A stretch of 38,506 bases of DNA from Synechococcales cyanobacterium GL140_1_metabinner_5_sub (GCA_025359065.1 JANYHM010000031.1:1-38506), one strand, 5' to 3'. Positions 8,517 to 16,654 are shown, numbered from the stretch's first letter. Program-made: numbers and translations. The notes: generated by a model from the letters alone, not told the origin.

Positions 8517-9122
8517 ATGAAAATTTTTGCGAATTCACTTGCTCTTATAATAGCAACTACTCTAACTGGTAGTGCTTTTGCACAGCAGGCAGTCAGCAAT
8601 CCTGTGAAAACACCGCAATGTCCTAATCCCTTTCCAAAAACTTATAAGTCTTCCTCGAAAACTAAATATGTGAAGATACCAGATTTAGGTATTTCTATCC
8701 AAGTCTCAGAGGATAGTCGCTTGGTTTACATCAAAAAAGAGAAAAAGTTTACTTTCATGACTCCACCTGAATACAAAAGTTATCAGTGCAGTCTTGCCAA
8801 TAAGGTTGACTACTATTCTTTTTATCCATATCCACATTATTATGGCTATACGGTGATAAAGAATCCGAAAAAGCAACCTCTGTCAGCAATACTTAAGGAA
8901 ACTTATAAAGATACAATTTCGATTGAAAGCCTTGGAAAGCTAAAAATAAATAACATTGATTTTTTAACAACTCCAATTGATCAAGGTGATCCTGTAACTG
9001 GATGGTTTATACCAAAAAGCAAGCCAGATATAGTCGTTGAATATTCAAATTTTTGCGACTGTGGAAGTGAATACAGCGATTTAAAAAATGACCTTGGTAG
9101 CATTAAAAATATACTTGAGTAA
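8517..9122 (+). CDS. Exported protein of unknown function, upstream of an M23-like gene
   Basis: A 201-residue protein with a clean signal peptide, cut expected at AFA-QQ (residue 22/23). The mature part is Lys/Tyr-rich, with a YYSFYPYPHYYGY stretch and several Cys (PQCPNP, YQCSL, FCDCG) that suggest disulphides. No family is recognised. It follows the coupling ATPase by 62 bp and precedes an M23 peptidase-like gene. Base composition is AT-rich, unlike the genes before 8200. By position it could be a partner or immunity protein for the next gene, but nothing in the sequence proves that. Confidence 0.65.
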   Translation: MKIFANSLALIIATTLTGSAFAQQAVSNPVKTPQCPNPFPKTYKSSSKTKYVKIPDLGISIQVSEDSRLVYIKKEKKFTFMTPPEYKSYQCSLANKVDYYSFYPYPHYYGYTVIKNPKKQPLSAILKETYKDTISIESLGKLKINNIDFLTTPIDQGDPVTGWFIPKSKPDIVVEYSNFCDCGSEYSDLKNDLGSIKNILE

Positions 9123-9280
9123 AATCAGTATTCATTCTTATTCGGAGGATATATGCTTTCTTTTCTTTAATTATTTGAGCTTTGTTATGCTCAGTATGAA
9201 CTAATAACAATTGTTGTGGCTTTACACAAAATGCTTCTCTTGCAAATCAATAACTAGTAACTTTTTACAAAGGAAAACCA

Positions 9281-10171
9281 ATGAATAAGAATACATCTGC
9301 ACCTCGGAAAAATGAAGTCAACAAGACTGAACGAAATAGCTTTAGTTCAATTACTTCAGGTGCGCCAATCTCAAATTTTCTTAACTACAAGCCAAAGCGT
9401 GAACGCGATCAAGATTTTGATTCTTATCGAGATCGCAGGGGAAATGGACCTAACACTCATCGCGGAATTGATTATGGATCTGGGTTGGGCATAACTAAGA
9501 ATACTAATGTCTTGTCTGTTTTAAATGGAGTAGCAACACCAATATCAAACTATTACAAACAAAATGGTGTAACGGATTCAGGAGTAACCGTAACAGGTAA
9601 AGATTCACAAAATCGTACTGTAGAAATTACTTACGGACATCTATCCGCTGAGAGTGTGAAAGAGATATTTAACGGGAAGAATTCAATTTCTGTTAATGCT
9701 GGTGACAAGTTAGGAAAAGTTGGATCAACTGGAAAAGCTGCAAGAAATGAGTATCATGTACATGTGAAAGTTGAAGTGAATGGAAAAGTAGTTAATCCTA
9801 TTGAATATTTTCAACAGGAATATAAAGCTCAAAAAAACAATGAAAACACGATGCCGAAACAAAAAGAAGGTTCTCACGAATCAGATCACGGCAGTAAAAC
9901 TACTAATCTACATTCAGACAATCATCATGTAGCTAAAGGTTCATCGATCGCGATGCAACGGTACCAAGCTATCGCTGATATTTTAGAAAAAGCAGGACTT
10001 CAGCCAGGTTCCTCTGATTGGAATAAATCAGTTGTGCAAACTGCAATGGGTACTGATCTTGATATTTTAGATGTAGAAAATATTGTAAAATCCATACCAG
10101 GTATTGAACCTAACGAAGCTCAAAATCTTGTCAATGGAGTTACAAAAGATACACAAATGACTTTTGCATAA
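9281..10171 (+). CDS. M23 family peptidase-like protein with a shared C-terminal domain, no signal peptide
   Basis: A 296-residue protein. Residues about 55-175 form an M23 (LytM/lysostaphin-type) zinc peptidase domain with all usual residues: His60 and Asp64 in THRGIDYG, His120 in YGHLS, and His159-Val-His161. These enzymes cut peptide cross-links of peptidoglycan. A hydrophilic linker (about 178-218) leads to a C-terminal domain at 222-296 that begins SIAMQRYQAIAD and is shared with the protein at 10940-11884. There is no signal peptide or membrane segment, so the enzyme needs another route, such as type IV secretion, to reach peptidoglycan. AAGGAAA ahead of the ATG supports the start. DNA is AT-rich. 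Confidence 0.8.
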   Translation: MNKNTSAPRKNEVNKTERNSFSSITSGAPISNFLNYKPKRERDQDFDSYRDRRGNGPNTHRGIDYGSGLGITKNTNVLSVLNGVATPISNYYKQNGVTDSGVTVTGKDSQNRTVEITYGHLSAESVKEIFNGKNSISVNAGDKLGKVGSTGKAARNEYHVHVKVEVNGKVVNPIEYFQQEYKAQKNNENTMPKQKEGSHESDHGSKTTNLHSDNHHVAKGSSIAMQRYQAIADILEKAGLQPGSSDWNKSVVQTAMGTDLDILDVENIVKSIPGIEPNEAQNLVNGVTKDTQMTFA

Positions 10172-10183
10172 GATTCAGTATTA

Positions 10184-10219
10184 GAGATCTTGACTTCAAC
10201 ACAACGAAGTTAAGATCTC
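10184..10219. other. Long hairpin between the M23-like gene and the lipoprotein gene
   Basis: A 14 bp stem (10184-10197 with 10206-10219) with a single G-T pair and an 8-base loop. No T-run follows on the plus strand, so it is not a standard terminator. It may lower transcription or shield the mRNA between the two genes. Confidence 0.5.
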
Positions 10220-10257
10220 CACACTAAATAACAATACAAATCACCGGAGATAAATTG

Positions 10258-10872
10258 ATGATATCAGTAAGCTTAAAGCATATAGGAAGGTTCTCTATAG
10301 TGCTTGTTTGTTTCTCTACTTTAAATGCTTGTAGTAAACCTGCCAAAAAAGAATTAGCACATTTACCTGCTCTAAATTCTACTGAAACTTTTAATTTAGA
10401 AAAGAAAGCTGAAATGGTTCATTCTTCAGCGTCTAAAAAGGCACCTAGTAAAGAAAGTAAAGTAGCTGGTTCTAAAGCTCCTGGCAAATGGATCTATAGT
10501 AGTGATAAATCAATTGCTTGTCGAGTCAAGGAGTGGTCTGTTACTGGAACAAAAGAGTTACCAAATAGCAATATTTATGTTGAAGTTGCTAACCTCAAAA
10601 GCAAAAAGCCCGTAAATGCAGTTTACGAACTATTGGCAATAGATACCAATGGACAAGTTATAAGAACCATTTCTAACGCCTACAAAGACAATCAGCCTAA
10701 CATTACAGAATTTAAACCTCTTTTAGGAAAGGGACAAACTAAAGTCAATCATATCTACCGTAAAGATTTACTTGTTATGTCAACGCTAAATCTTCAAAAA
10801 TGCCGCGTTGCGGGAGACAAGGAAAGTTTTTTGACTATTAATCCTGAAATGAAAGACTATGTTGGGCCGTAA
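10258..10872 (+). CDS. Lipoprotein of unknown function between two M23-like genes
   Basis: A 204-residue protein with a lipoprotein signal peptide. The lipobox is TLNAC with Cys25, counted from the ATG at 10258. A TTG directly before could also start, but GGAG at 10245-10248 fits the ATG. A Lys/Ser/Ala-rich linker follows (about 30-75). The C-terminal half looks beta-rich (about 80-200), with CRVKEWSV and KCRVAG, so one disulphide is possible. No family is recognised. It lies between two M23-like genes that share a C-terminal domain. A membrane-anchored periplasmic lipoprotein next to a peptidoglycan hydrolase is the usual setting of an immunity protein, but this is inference. DNA is AT-rich like its neighbours. 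Confidence 0.7.
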   Translation: MISVSLKHIGRFSIVLVCFSTLNACSKPAKKELAHLPALNSTETFNLEKKAEMVHSSASKKAPSKESKVAGSKAPGKWIYSSDKSIACRVKEWSVTGTKELPNSNIYVEVANLKSKKPVNAVYELLAIDTNGQVIRTISNAYKDNQPNITEFKPLLGKGQTKVNHIYRKDLLVMSTLNLQKCRVAGDKESFLTINPEMKDYVGP

Positions 10873-10939
10873 AGTCTCATAGTAATTAGTTGCCATCTGC
10901 CTTTCGCGAAAAATAACTGCAAATTATTGAATTAACATC

Positions 10940-11884
10940 ATGACAGAAATACAAAATCTCAATCTTGCCGATGCTCACAAAGCATTTGATATCCCAAATC
11001 CTTTTACTAATATAAAAAATGATGAAGAAATTCCTGAAGGCTTTGTGAATTCAGAAACAGAAAGTTACAAATGGTTTTTGCATGGTAGAGAAAATCGACC
11101 AATCAAAATATCTGGTGGGTTTATGGAAGCAACTGGTCATGGGTTTAAAAAAAGCAACACTTTCTATATAGATAGCAAGAACCCTGATCCAGCAAACCCC
11201 AATAAAAGAAGTGCCGGCGGACACTATAATATAGGAATTGATTATGTTTTGGGGGGCGATAAATTAGTTGTGCCATGGTACGGTGGCACAGTTGAAAAAG
11301 CTGGGTTAAATGGAGGATACGGTTATAGCGTCACGGTGAAAACTGATCATAGCTATGAATATAATGGTAAGCGATATCCTATTATGAATACTTATTCACA
11401 CCTAGAATATGCTTCAAAAGGAATCACTAAAGGTACAAAAATAGATGTTGATACATTTATTGGGAAAATGGGTGGTACAGGAAGCGGTGGTGTAAAACTT
11501 TACCCAGACCATGTAGATTTCCAAACCTATATTGAGGTAGATGGCAGAAAAATTCAAATTTCGCCAAACTTGATGCAGAACAACTTAATACAGCAGTCGC
11601 AGCAAGGAACATTTTATGGAGCAAGCACTACATTAGATCAAACGTCATCAGTAGGATCAATCGCGATGCAGAGATATGAAGCAATTGCTGAGATGTTAGA
11701 ACAAGCTGGTCTCCAGAAAGGTGGATCAGATTGGAATCAAGCAGTTGTAGAAACAGCTATAGGAACTGATCTTAACATCGAAGATGTGAAAGATATTGCA
11801 CAACAGCTCCCTGGGGTCTCACCTAGTATGGCTGATAAGCTTGTCGATAGCAATGCTAAGAATTCACAGGTTGAATTAGTATGA
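10940..11884 (+). CDS. Divergent M23-like protein with the shared C-terminal domain
   Basis: A 314-residue protein without a signal peptide. Residues about 85-205 follow the M23 fold pattern: NIGIDY with Asp101, TYSHLEY with His154, then a GKMGGTG turn and PDHVDFQTYIEV. Two expected zinc ligands are changed: the first His is Asn97 (His95 lies two places earlier), and the usual H-x-H is His191-Val-Asp193. It may bind metal differently or be inactive. The last 75 residues (240-314) match the C-terminal domain of the 9281-10171 protein at about 41 of 75 positions by eye, while the rest is much less alike. No clear Shine-Dalgarno site is seen. It is the last gene of the AT-rich block. Confidence 0.72.
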   Translation: MTEIQNLNLADAHKAFDIPNPFTNIKNDEEIPEGFVNSETESYKWFLHGRENRPIKISGGFMEATGHGFKKSNTFYIDSKNPDPANPNKRSAGGHYNIGIDYVLGGDKLVVPWYGGTVEKAGLNGGYGYSVTVKTDHSYEYNGKRYPIMNTYSHLEYASKGITKGTKIDVDTFIGKMGGTGSGGVKLYPDHVDFQTYIEVDGRKIQISPNLMQNNLIQQSQQGTFYGASTTLDQTSSVGSIAMQRYEAIAEMLEQAGLQKGGSDWNQAVVETAIGTDLNIEDVKDIAQQLPGVSPSMADKLVDSNAKNSQVELV

Positions 11885-11917
11885 ATTCCCGCCCTATTGA
11901 TATAAATTAGTTGATTA

Positions 11918-11974
11918 TCTCTTCACTAGCAAAGCCTTTGCATCTCATTTGCGAAAGCTTTGCTAGTGAAGAGA
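11918..11974. repeat. 17 bp perfect inverted repeat
   Basis: The arms 11918-11934 and 11958-11974 are perfectly complementary, and C935/G957 adds one more pair. The space between contains a further weak pairing (CTTTGC with GCGAAAG). No T-run follows, so a simple terminator is less likely than a cruciform or element end. Confidence 0.7.
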
Positions 11975-12012
11975 CACCCGCGACTAAAAAGTGCAGGCGG
12001 GCAACAGGCGGG

Positions 12013-12098
12013 AAGTCCCTTCAAGACTAAAATTCATTAATAGCTGGGATTAAAAAATGTCCGGACTATTGTAATTGATGCTAGTCCTGAAGGGACTT
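12013..12098. repeat. 17 bp inverted repeat with one mismatch and 52 bp spacer
   Basis: The arms are 12013-12029 (starts AAGTCCCTTCA) and 12082-12098 (ends TGAAGGGACTT), differing at one pair. A related 'AGTCCCTGA' occurs again at 12122-12130. GGCGGG-type words lie next to both arms, as in a decayed element. Confidence 0.6.
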
Positions 12099-12156
12099 TA
12101 GTTGCGGGCGGTAACAAGCGTAGTCCCTGAATTTGGAGTTGCTGGCTTCTCACAAT

Positions 12157-12195
12157 AAAAGTCACTGATTACTGACTTTTTCCGTAACTTTACGG
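12157..12195 (+). terminator. Two adjacent hairpins, the first with a T-run
   Basis: First hairpin: AAAAGTCA (12157-12164) with TGACTTTT (12173-12180), running into one more T. Second: CCGTAA (12182-12187) with TTACGG (12190-12195). The first has the form of a weak intrinsic terminator for plus-strand transcripts from the M23-like genes. Confidence 0.4.
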
Positions 12196-12414
12196 AGTTT
12201 ATGACTGCTATAGATCTGCTGTGAGGCTGACCCTGTGTAAGGCAACGCAAATCCGGACAAATTACAAATAACTACAAAGTCGGTGTTTTCACGGTTATTC
12301 TGAGCTGCTGGTAAAGGATATGGTTGGGTTGAAGCTGTTGAGTGGATTTAGCGTTTACGTATTGTCCACGTAGCAGAATCACCCTATTTTCCTGATCCTT
12401 AGTGAGCAAGATTA

Positions 12415-12798
12415 ATGTTAATGCACAAAGCTGGCTATATAGTACTGCCAATGTTGCTGATGCTGGGTACAGCACAGACAGCCAAAGCAAATTCGGCAAC
12501 AATCAGTTTTTCTGGCCAAGTGTTACCAGCCTGTGAGATAGCATCACCCGATCGAGCAGCAGAATACAACCCCAATCAAGATCCATCACTGATGGTTGTA
12601 CGCTGTAACTATGGTTCGGAGTTTCAGGTCGTGTCAGCGGTGAGCGGCGGTGGGAATAAGAGTGGGAAGGCTACGGCTGAGGGTCAGTTGGTGACTGAAC
12701 GATCACTGGGGGATCGGTTAACGATGCGCTGGGTGGATGATAAGTTGGACTCGGCAGAGAATGAGATGACCGTGTTAAGTATTTTGATCGTGCCGTAG
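12415..12798 (+). CDS. Small pilin-like exported protein (spore coat U type), possibly truncated
   Basis: A 127-residue protein with a signal peptide (MLMHKAGYIVLPMLLML, cut near AKA-NS). The next 60 residues have the look of the beta-rich start of a SCPU/pilin domain: TISFSGQVLPACEI, then a second Cys in VVRCNYGS, likely joined by a disulphide. From about residue 95 the coding sequence lies over the repeat tail of the convergent usher gene (overlap 12671-12798), and that part looks like the reverse reading of the repeat. The gene is thus probably a shortened pilin fused to a chance tail. It may be a decayed copy and not functional. Confidence 0.45.
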   Translation: MLMHKAGYIVLPMLLMLGTAQTAKANSATISFSGQVLPACEIASPDRAAEYNPNQDPSLMVVRCNYGSEFQVVSAVSGGGNKSGKATAEGQLVTERSLGDRLTMRWVDDKLDSAENEMTVLSILIVP

Positions 12799-15796
12799 GA
12801 GTTTGAATTGTTGGAATTATACGATAGTCACTGGGACTGAGTAGTTCACTGGACTGGTTATTAGTTGAACTCGGTAGTGGAGGAGGTGGTGGCGTTGAGT
12901 GCTTTGATCGCTCTGTAGAACTTGATTGAAGCGTTGGAGTAATCTGATGCTCAACAGGGCTGAGTAATGCGCTGGACTGGTGGTCAGTTGGATTGGCTAG
13001 TGGAGGCGGCGGCGTTAAGTGCTTTGATCGCGTCGTAGGACTTGGTTGAAGCGTGGGAATAATACGATAGTCACTGGGGCTAATTAAGGCTGTGGCTATT
13101 AATTCCTTCTTTTTTGTTTTGTTGCTTTCCTTGGGTTGGGGGGTAGGCGCTGGATCACTGCCTTCGCTGGGGATGGTGACTTGGAGGTCGATTTCTTGGG
13201 TGGGCTTGGTGGCGGGTGTGATGGTGAGGGTGTTGGGCTGGCTGGGGAAACCGCTGATGGTGAGTTGATAGTCGCCTTGGTCGATGCCTTCGAGGGTGTA
13301 GTAGCCCGAATCGTTGGTGATGGAGAAGACTTTGGTTTTGGTTTTGAGGTTGGTGGCTTCTACTCTGGCTCCGCCTGCGGCGTTGCCGCGTTGGTCTTTG
13401 ACAAAGCCGCTGACGAGGTAGGAGGCGGTGAGGGGAATGGGGATTTCGGTGACACCGCCACTGATGATGTCTACCCGCAGGGCATCAAGGCGCGATCGAG
13501 CGTTGATCGGGTAGCCAGCGGGGTCGATATCTAGGCGGTAGCTGCCATTGGGTAGGTTGAAATCAGCTCGATCGTTGATTACTTGGGGGCGGAAGCTGGA
13601 AACAGGACGGTCATTAACCCGAATCAATAAAGAATCCCAATAGTTGGCTTCACCAGGATCTTGGCGACCGTTTTGGTTGATATCTAGGAAGGGTCGAATG
13701 ACTACTTTGCCTAAAGAGCGGAAATCTTCTACCCGATCGTTAGTGCCTCGGATGCCACCAGTAGTGAGCAGGGTGGTAGTGAGGGCAACGGCGTAGGTGC
13801 CTTGGGTGCTGGTATCAGAAACGCCACGATAGCTAGCCTGAATCTGGAGACCAGGAATCAAATTTAGGTCGGCATTGGCAATAATTCCGCTACCGACGGT
13901 ATTGAAGCCATAGCCCAGTTCTGTTTGCCAAAGTGTACGGCCATCGTTAGTGCGCTCAGGCGATCGATAGCGCCAGAGCGCGCTGGTGAGCTGAGAATTA
14001 GCTGTTTGGTTATTCTGATACCCCAGCACAAATTCGCTGCCACCATACAAGCTGAAGCCACCAGGGTAGTAAGTTATTTGGCCAATAGAGCCGGATTCAT
14101 TTTGATTGTAGTTGGCTTGCAGGTTATTCCAGCGGCGACCAACACCAAAACGAGTTCGGCCTTGATCATCAATATCAGCACGTAGGGAAAGAGAGGAATT
14201 GGTATCGCTGGTGAAGTATTCACCTCCAATAGTCCCGCCCCTTCGGCTTTCATAGCTACTAATGGCGGTAAAGTTAGAACCTAAACGCCAGGAAGCATTT
14301 GCATTAGTCGAGAGTAAATCGCTAATGATATCAAAGGAGAAGTCGCGGGAGGGTCGATAGTTCAACCGGGAGATGTAGTCCCAATTTGTGCTGCTGCTGG
14401 TGGCGGCAGCGGCGATTTCGAGTTCTGTGCTGGGCTTCCAGAAAAATTCACCCACGCCTCGCACTTCACGATCATAGGCAATCCCGGCTCCGACGGTTAG
14501 AGATTCGGTGAGACCGCGCCGATATAACACACCCCCTTGGACAGCATCGAAGTCACCAAAGTTACCGCCTCCGGTGCGATTGGCACCAGCAGAAATGACA
14601 AAAGCATCGGCTCCTACAGGAATTTGGCCAGAAAAGGTGGTGAAGCTGATATCTCGGACAATGGGATTAGCCGTAAGTTGGCCTTTGGGGTAGAGCAAAA
14701 CTTTATAGTCGCGCCCGACGGAGACATCATCTGAGATGCCGCTGACAGAAACTTTATCGAAGCGGTAGATGCCAGAGCTATCGACTAAAATTTCTTGGAG
14801 GAGCTGGTTGCGATCATTCCTCACTAGCTGCACCACGGTGCCGGGATCGGCGAAACCAGAAACAGTGCGGCTACTGCGCCGTGCTTGCAGACGATCTTGT
14901 AAGGTGTAGCTACCGCCGCTGGAGCGGTTAGGTGGATCGAAGCCACTGCGCTGCACGGTGGTAGCAGCCCAATAGCTGCCAGTACCATTGGTGCGGTAGC
15001 GCCAGAAGGGACTTTGGGAGCCAATGATCAGGTCATCAGTGGGGCGTTGACGTAGAATAACGGCTTCCGGGATATTCCAACTATTGGGGTTGCCGATGGC
15101 ACCTTGGTTCAACCGCAAATACCAACCAGCATCACCAACGTTGCCAGCAGCTTGCAGTTCGCCTTGGGCAGTTGCTAAATCTACAGGCTGTTTAGCACCA
15201 CCAGTTAAGTTCAAGCGCTGCTGAATAATGCTCAGACTGACACCATTGGGCTTGGGTGCAACATCGATTCCTTCGAGGCTAATAGGCGCAGCCTCGCCAG
15301 CAAATTCACCTAAGGTACCTCGGGGAGTAGTGATGTCTATTGCGTATTTATTGATATCAAATTTGACGATGAAGCCAGGAATACTTGCCAGATCTCTTGC
15401 CTTGATGACTCGACCGAGGGTTTTGTCGGCAAGAATGACGTTGGCAGGAAGCTTAAAGCGCTGGGTGGCGGTAAGAATTTCGAGGGTATCGCCAACTTCT
15501 TTGATCCTGAAGCCGAGGGCACTACTGAGTTCATCGAAGGGCAGCAGCCAGTCATCAAAATCGACGGCCTCAGAGCCGTTTTCTTGACCAAGGACAATGA
15601 AGCTTTCAATCTTGAGGCGATCATTGATAACCAGGCCAACAGGTAGTTTTTGTTGAGTAACGGCAGGTGCGGGGGAAACCTGCTGAACTAAGGACTGCTG
15701 AGCTGAGCTAGGCTGGGCAATTAATAGCAGGAACGAGGGGGAGATTAAAGCAGCGGTAAATGCTATTGCAGAGTTGAGTGATGTGAAACAGGACAC
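12671..15796 (-). CDS. Outer-membrane usher of a chaperone-usher pilus
   Basis: A 1041-residue protein from a GTG start, with an N-terminal signal peptide (about 1-32, cut in SSAQQ). Residues about 50-190 form a periplasmic N-domain. About 190-790 shows the long alternating beta pattern of the PapC/FimD-type barrel, including a plug-like segment with GTVVQLVRN and IYRFDKVSV. Residues about 795-862 form a carboxypeptidase-regulatory-like beta sandwich (GGARVEATNL, GYYTLEGI). The tail from about 905 is made of Pro/Ser-rich repeats of some 40 residues. Ushers recruit chaperone-pilin complexes and thread the fibre outward. It follows the chaperone gene by 48 bp. Its size is larger than usual for ushers because of the added tail. 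Confidence 0.85.
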   Translation of the reverse strand: MSCFTSLNSAIAFTAALISPSFLLLIAQPSSAQQSLVQQVSPAPAVTQQKLPVGLVINDRLKIESFIVLGQENGSEAVDFDDWLLPFDELSSALGFRIKEVGDTLEILTATQRFKLPANVILADKTLGRVIKARDLASIPGFIVKFDINKYAIDITTPRGTLGEFAGEAAPISLEGIDVAPKPNGVSLSIIQQRLNLTGGAKQPVDLATAQGELQAAGNVGDAGWYLRLNQGAIGNPNSWNIPEAVILRQRPTDDLIIGSQSPFWRYRTNGTGSYWAATTVQRSGFDPPNRSSGGSYTLQDRLQARRSSRTVSGFADPGTVVQLVRNDRNQLLQEILVDSSGIYRFDKVSVSGISDDVSVGRDYKVLLYPKGQLTANPIVRDISFTTFSGQIPVGADAFVISAGANRTGGGNFGDFDAVQGGVLYRRGLTESLTVGAGIAYDREVRGVGEFFWKPSTELEIAAAATSSSTNWDYISRLNYRPSRDFSFDIISDLLSTNANASWRLGSNFTAISSYESRRGGTIGGEYFTSDTNSSLSLRADIDDQGRTRFGVGRRWNNLQANYNQNESGSIGQITYYPGGFSLYGGSEFVLGYQNNQTANSQLTSALWRYRSPERTNDGRTLWQTELGYGFNTVGSGIIANADLNLIPGLQIQASYRGVSDTSTQGTYAVALTTTLLTTGGIRGTNDRVEDFRSLGKVVIRPFLDINQNGRQDPGEANYWDSLLIRVNDRPVSSFRPQVINDRADFNLPNGSYRLDIDPAGYPINARSRLDALRVDIISGGVTEIPIPLTASYLVSGFVKDQRGNAAGGARVEATNLKTKTKVFSITNDSGYYTLEGIDQGDYQLTISGFPSQPNTLTITPATKPTQEIDLQVTIPSEGSDPAPTPQPKESNKTKKKELIATALISPSDYRIIPTLQPSPTTRSKHLTPPPPLANPTDHQSSALLSPVEHQITPTLQSSSTERSKHSTPPPPPLPSSTNNQSSELLSPSDYRIIPTIQTPTARSKYLTRSSHSLPSPTYHPPSASLTDPPVIVQSPTDPQP
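12701..13080. repeat. Tandem imperfect ~120 bp repeats in the usher tail
   Basis: Units start near 12701, 12823, 12946 and 13066, the last partial. Each includes a CACTGGG or similar word and a 'TTTGATCG' word about 85 bases later. In the usher frame they read as 'LSPSDYRIIPT...RSKHLTPPPPL' with changes. The first unit is the most diverged. Confidence 0.75.
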
Positions 15797-15844
15797 GTTA
15801 GAACAAGGAAAATAGGTTTTCTCGAAGGGTATGAGGAAAGGCTC

Positions 15845-16639
15845 CTAAAGCTGGGGAATGGCCAACTTTAACTTGAAGGGATTAATAGTAGGGTTTGGCG
15901 ATTCTCCTGTTATCACTGAACCAGAAAGTTCATAGTTACCGGCAGGTAAGGATAGTTCCTTTCCATCAATAGTTAAGGGAACTTCTCTTTCTCGATCCGA
16001 TTGTAGTAATATGCCTCTAATTTGTCCATTGTAAAGCTTGCGACCAGCTTGACTAATTTCCCAGTCTACATTTGGAAATGCAGTACGACTGCCTCTATTA
16101 GCCATGACCAAAAATAGTTTTTTACTAGTGTTGTCCCACATCGCATTATCCGCTTGGATAGTTACTTGAGTATTGCCTTTACCGATAAAGAAAACTGAAG
16201 CTACCCTTGTTTTGATCAAAACTTTATTTCCACTTTGAGTTGTTTCTCTTTCTTTCAAATCCTCCAGAAATACCACAGCTCGATATTCTCCGTTGGGGAG
16301 ATTAGCTGGAAGAGCGACAGAAACACGAATAGTACGAGAAACACCCGGTGGAATCACCAATTCACGAGGTGAAAATTGAAGGTACGGTGCAATACTACGG
16401 TCGTGATTACCAGTTATGGTAAAACCCTTCACGCGATCATAGTTAAAATTTTCTACGTAAGCCCTCATTCTCAATGGTTCTTTACCATTGTTGGTGACGG
16501 TAATAGAGCCTTTGGATTGACCATTGCGGATGCTATTGACAGTGACTAAAGGGGAAATAGTAAATTTTTGCGCCAAAGAGGGAACTGCAAACACTAAACT
16601 ACTCAAAGCACCCAAAAACAAGCCAGTTAAAAGTTTCAT
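15845..16639 (-). CDS. Periplasmic pilus chaperone, PapD-like
   Basis: A 264-residue protein with a signal peptide (cut at SLA-QK, residue 23/24). It shows the two-domain immunoglobulin-like layout of PapD chaperones: an N-domain to about residue 140 with VTNNGKEPLRMRAYVENF, a 'LQFSPRELVIPPGVSRTIRV' type edge, and 'GEYRAVVFLED', then a C-domain (about 150-264). These proteins lend a strand to newly exported pilins and deliver them to the usher. The pattern fits the archaic/sigma (Csu-like) group, which uses spore-coat-U pilins, better than FimC. It is 48 bp ahead of the usher gene. A terminator-like hairpin (16663-16694) lies just before its start. Confidence 0.85.
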   Translation of the reverse strand: MKLLTGLFLGALSSLVFAVPSLAQKFTISPLVTVNSIRNGQSKGSITVTNNGKEPLRMRAYVENFNYDRVKGFTITGNHDRSIAPYLQFSPRELVIPPGVSRTIRVSVALPANLPNGEYRAVVFLEDLKERETTQSGNKVLIKTRVASVFFIGKGNTQVTIQADNAMWDNTSKKLFLVMANRGSRTAFPNVDWEISQAGRKLYNGQIRGILLQSDREREVPLTIDGKELSLPAGNYELSGSVITGESPNPTINPFKLKLAIPQL

Positions 16640-16654
16640 AGATACTTCAGTACA

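Larger units (their letters stand above)
11885..12414. other. Non-coding stretch rich in inverted repeats
   Basis: About 530 bp with no believable gene. It holds at least four inverted repeats: 11918-11974, 12013-12098, 12157-12180 and 12182-12195. It marks the change from the AT-rich block to the pilus locus. It may contain terminators, an old mobile-element end, or a replication or transfer site; none of these can be shown. Confidence 0.6.

Noticed and set aside
13136-13534. 132-codon Gly/Asp-rich plus-strand ORF
   Set aside because: It is a shadow of the usher gene; the bias follows from the codon use of the usher strand.
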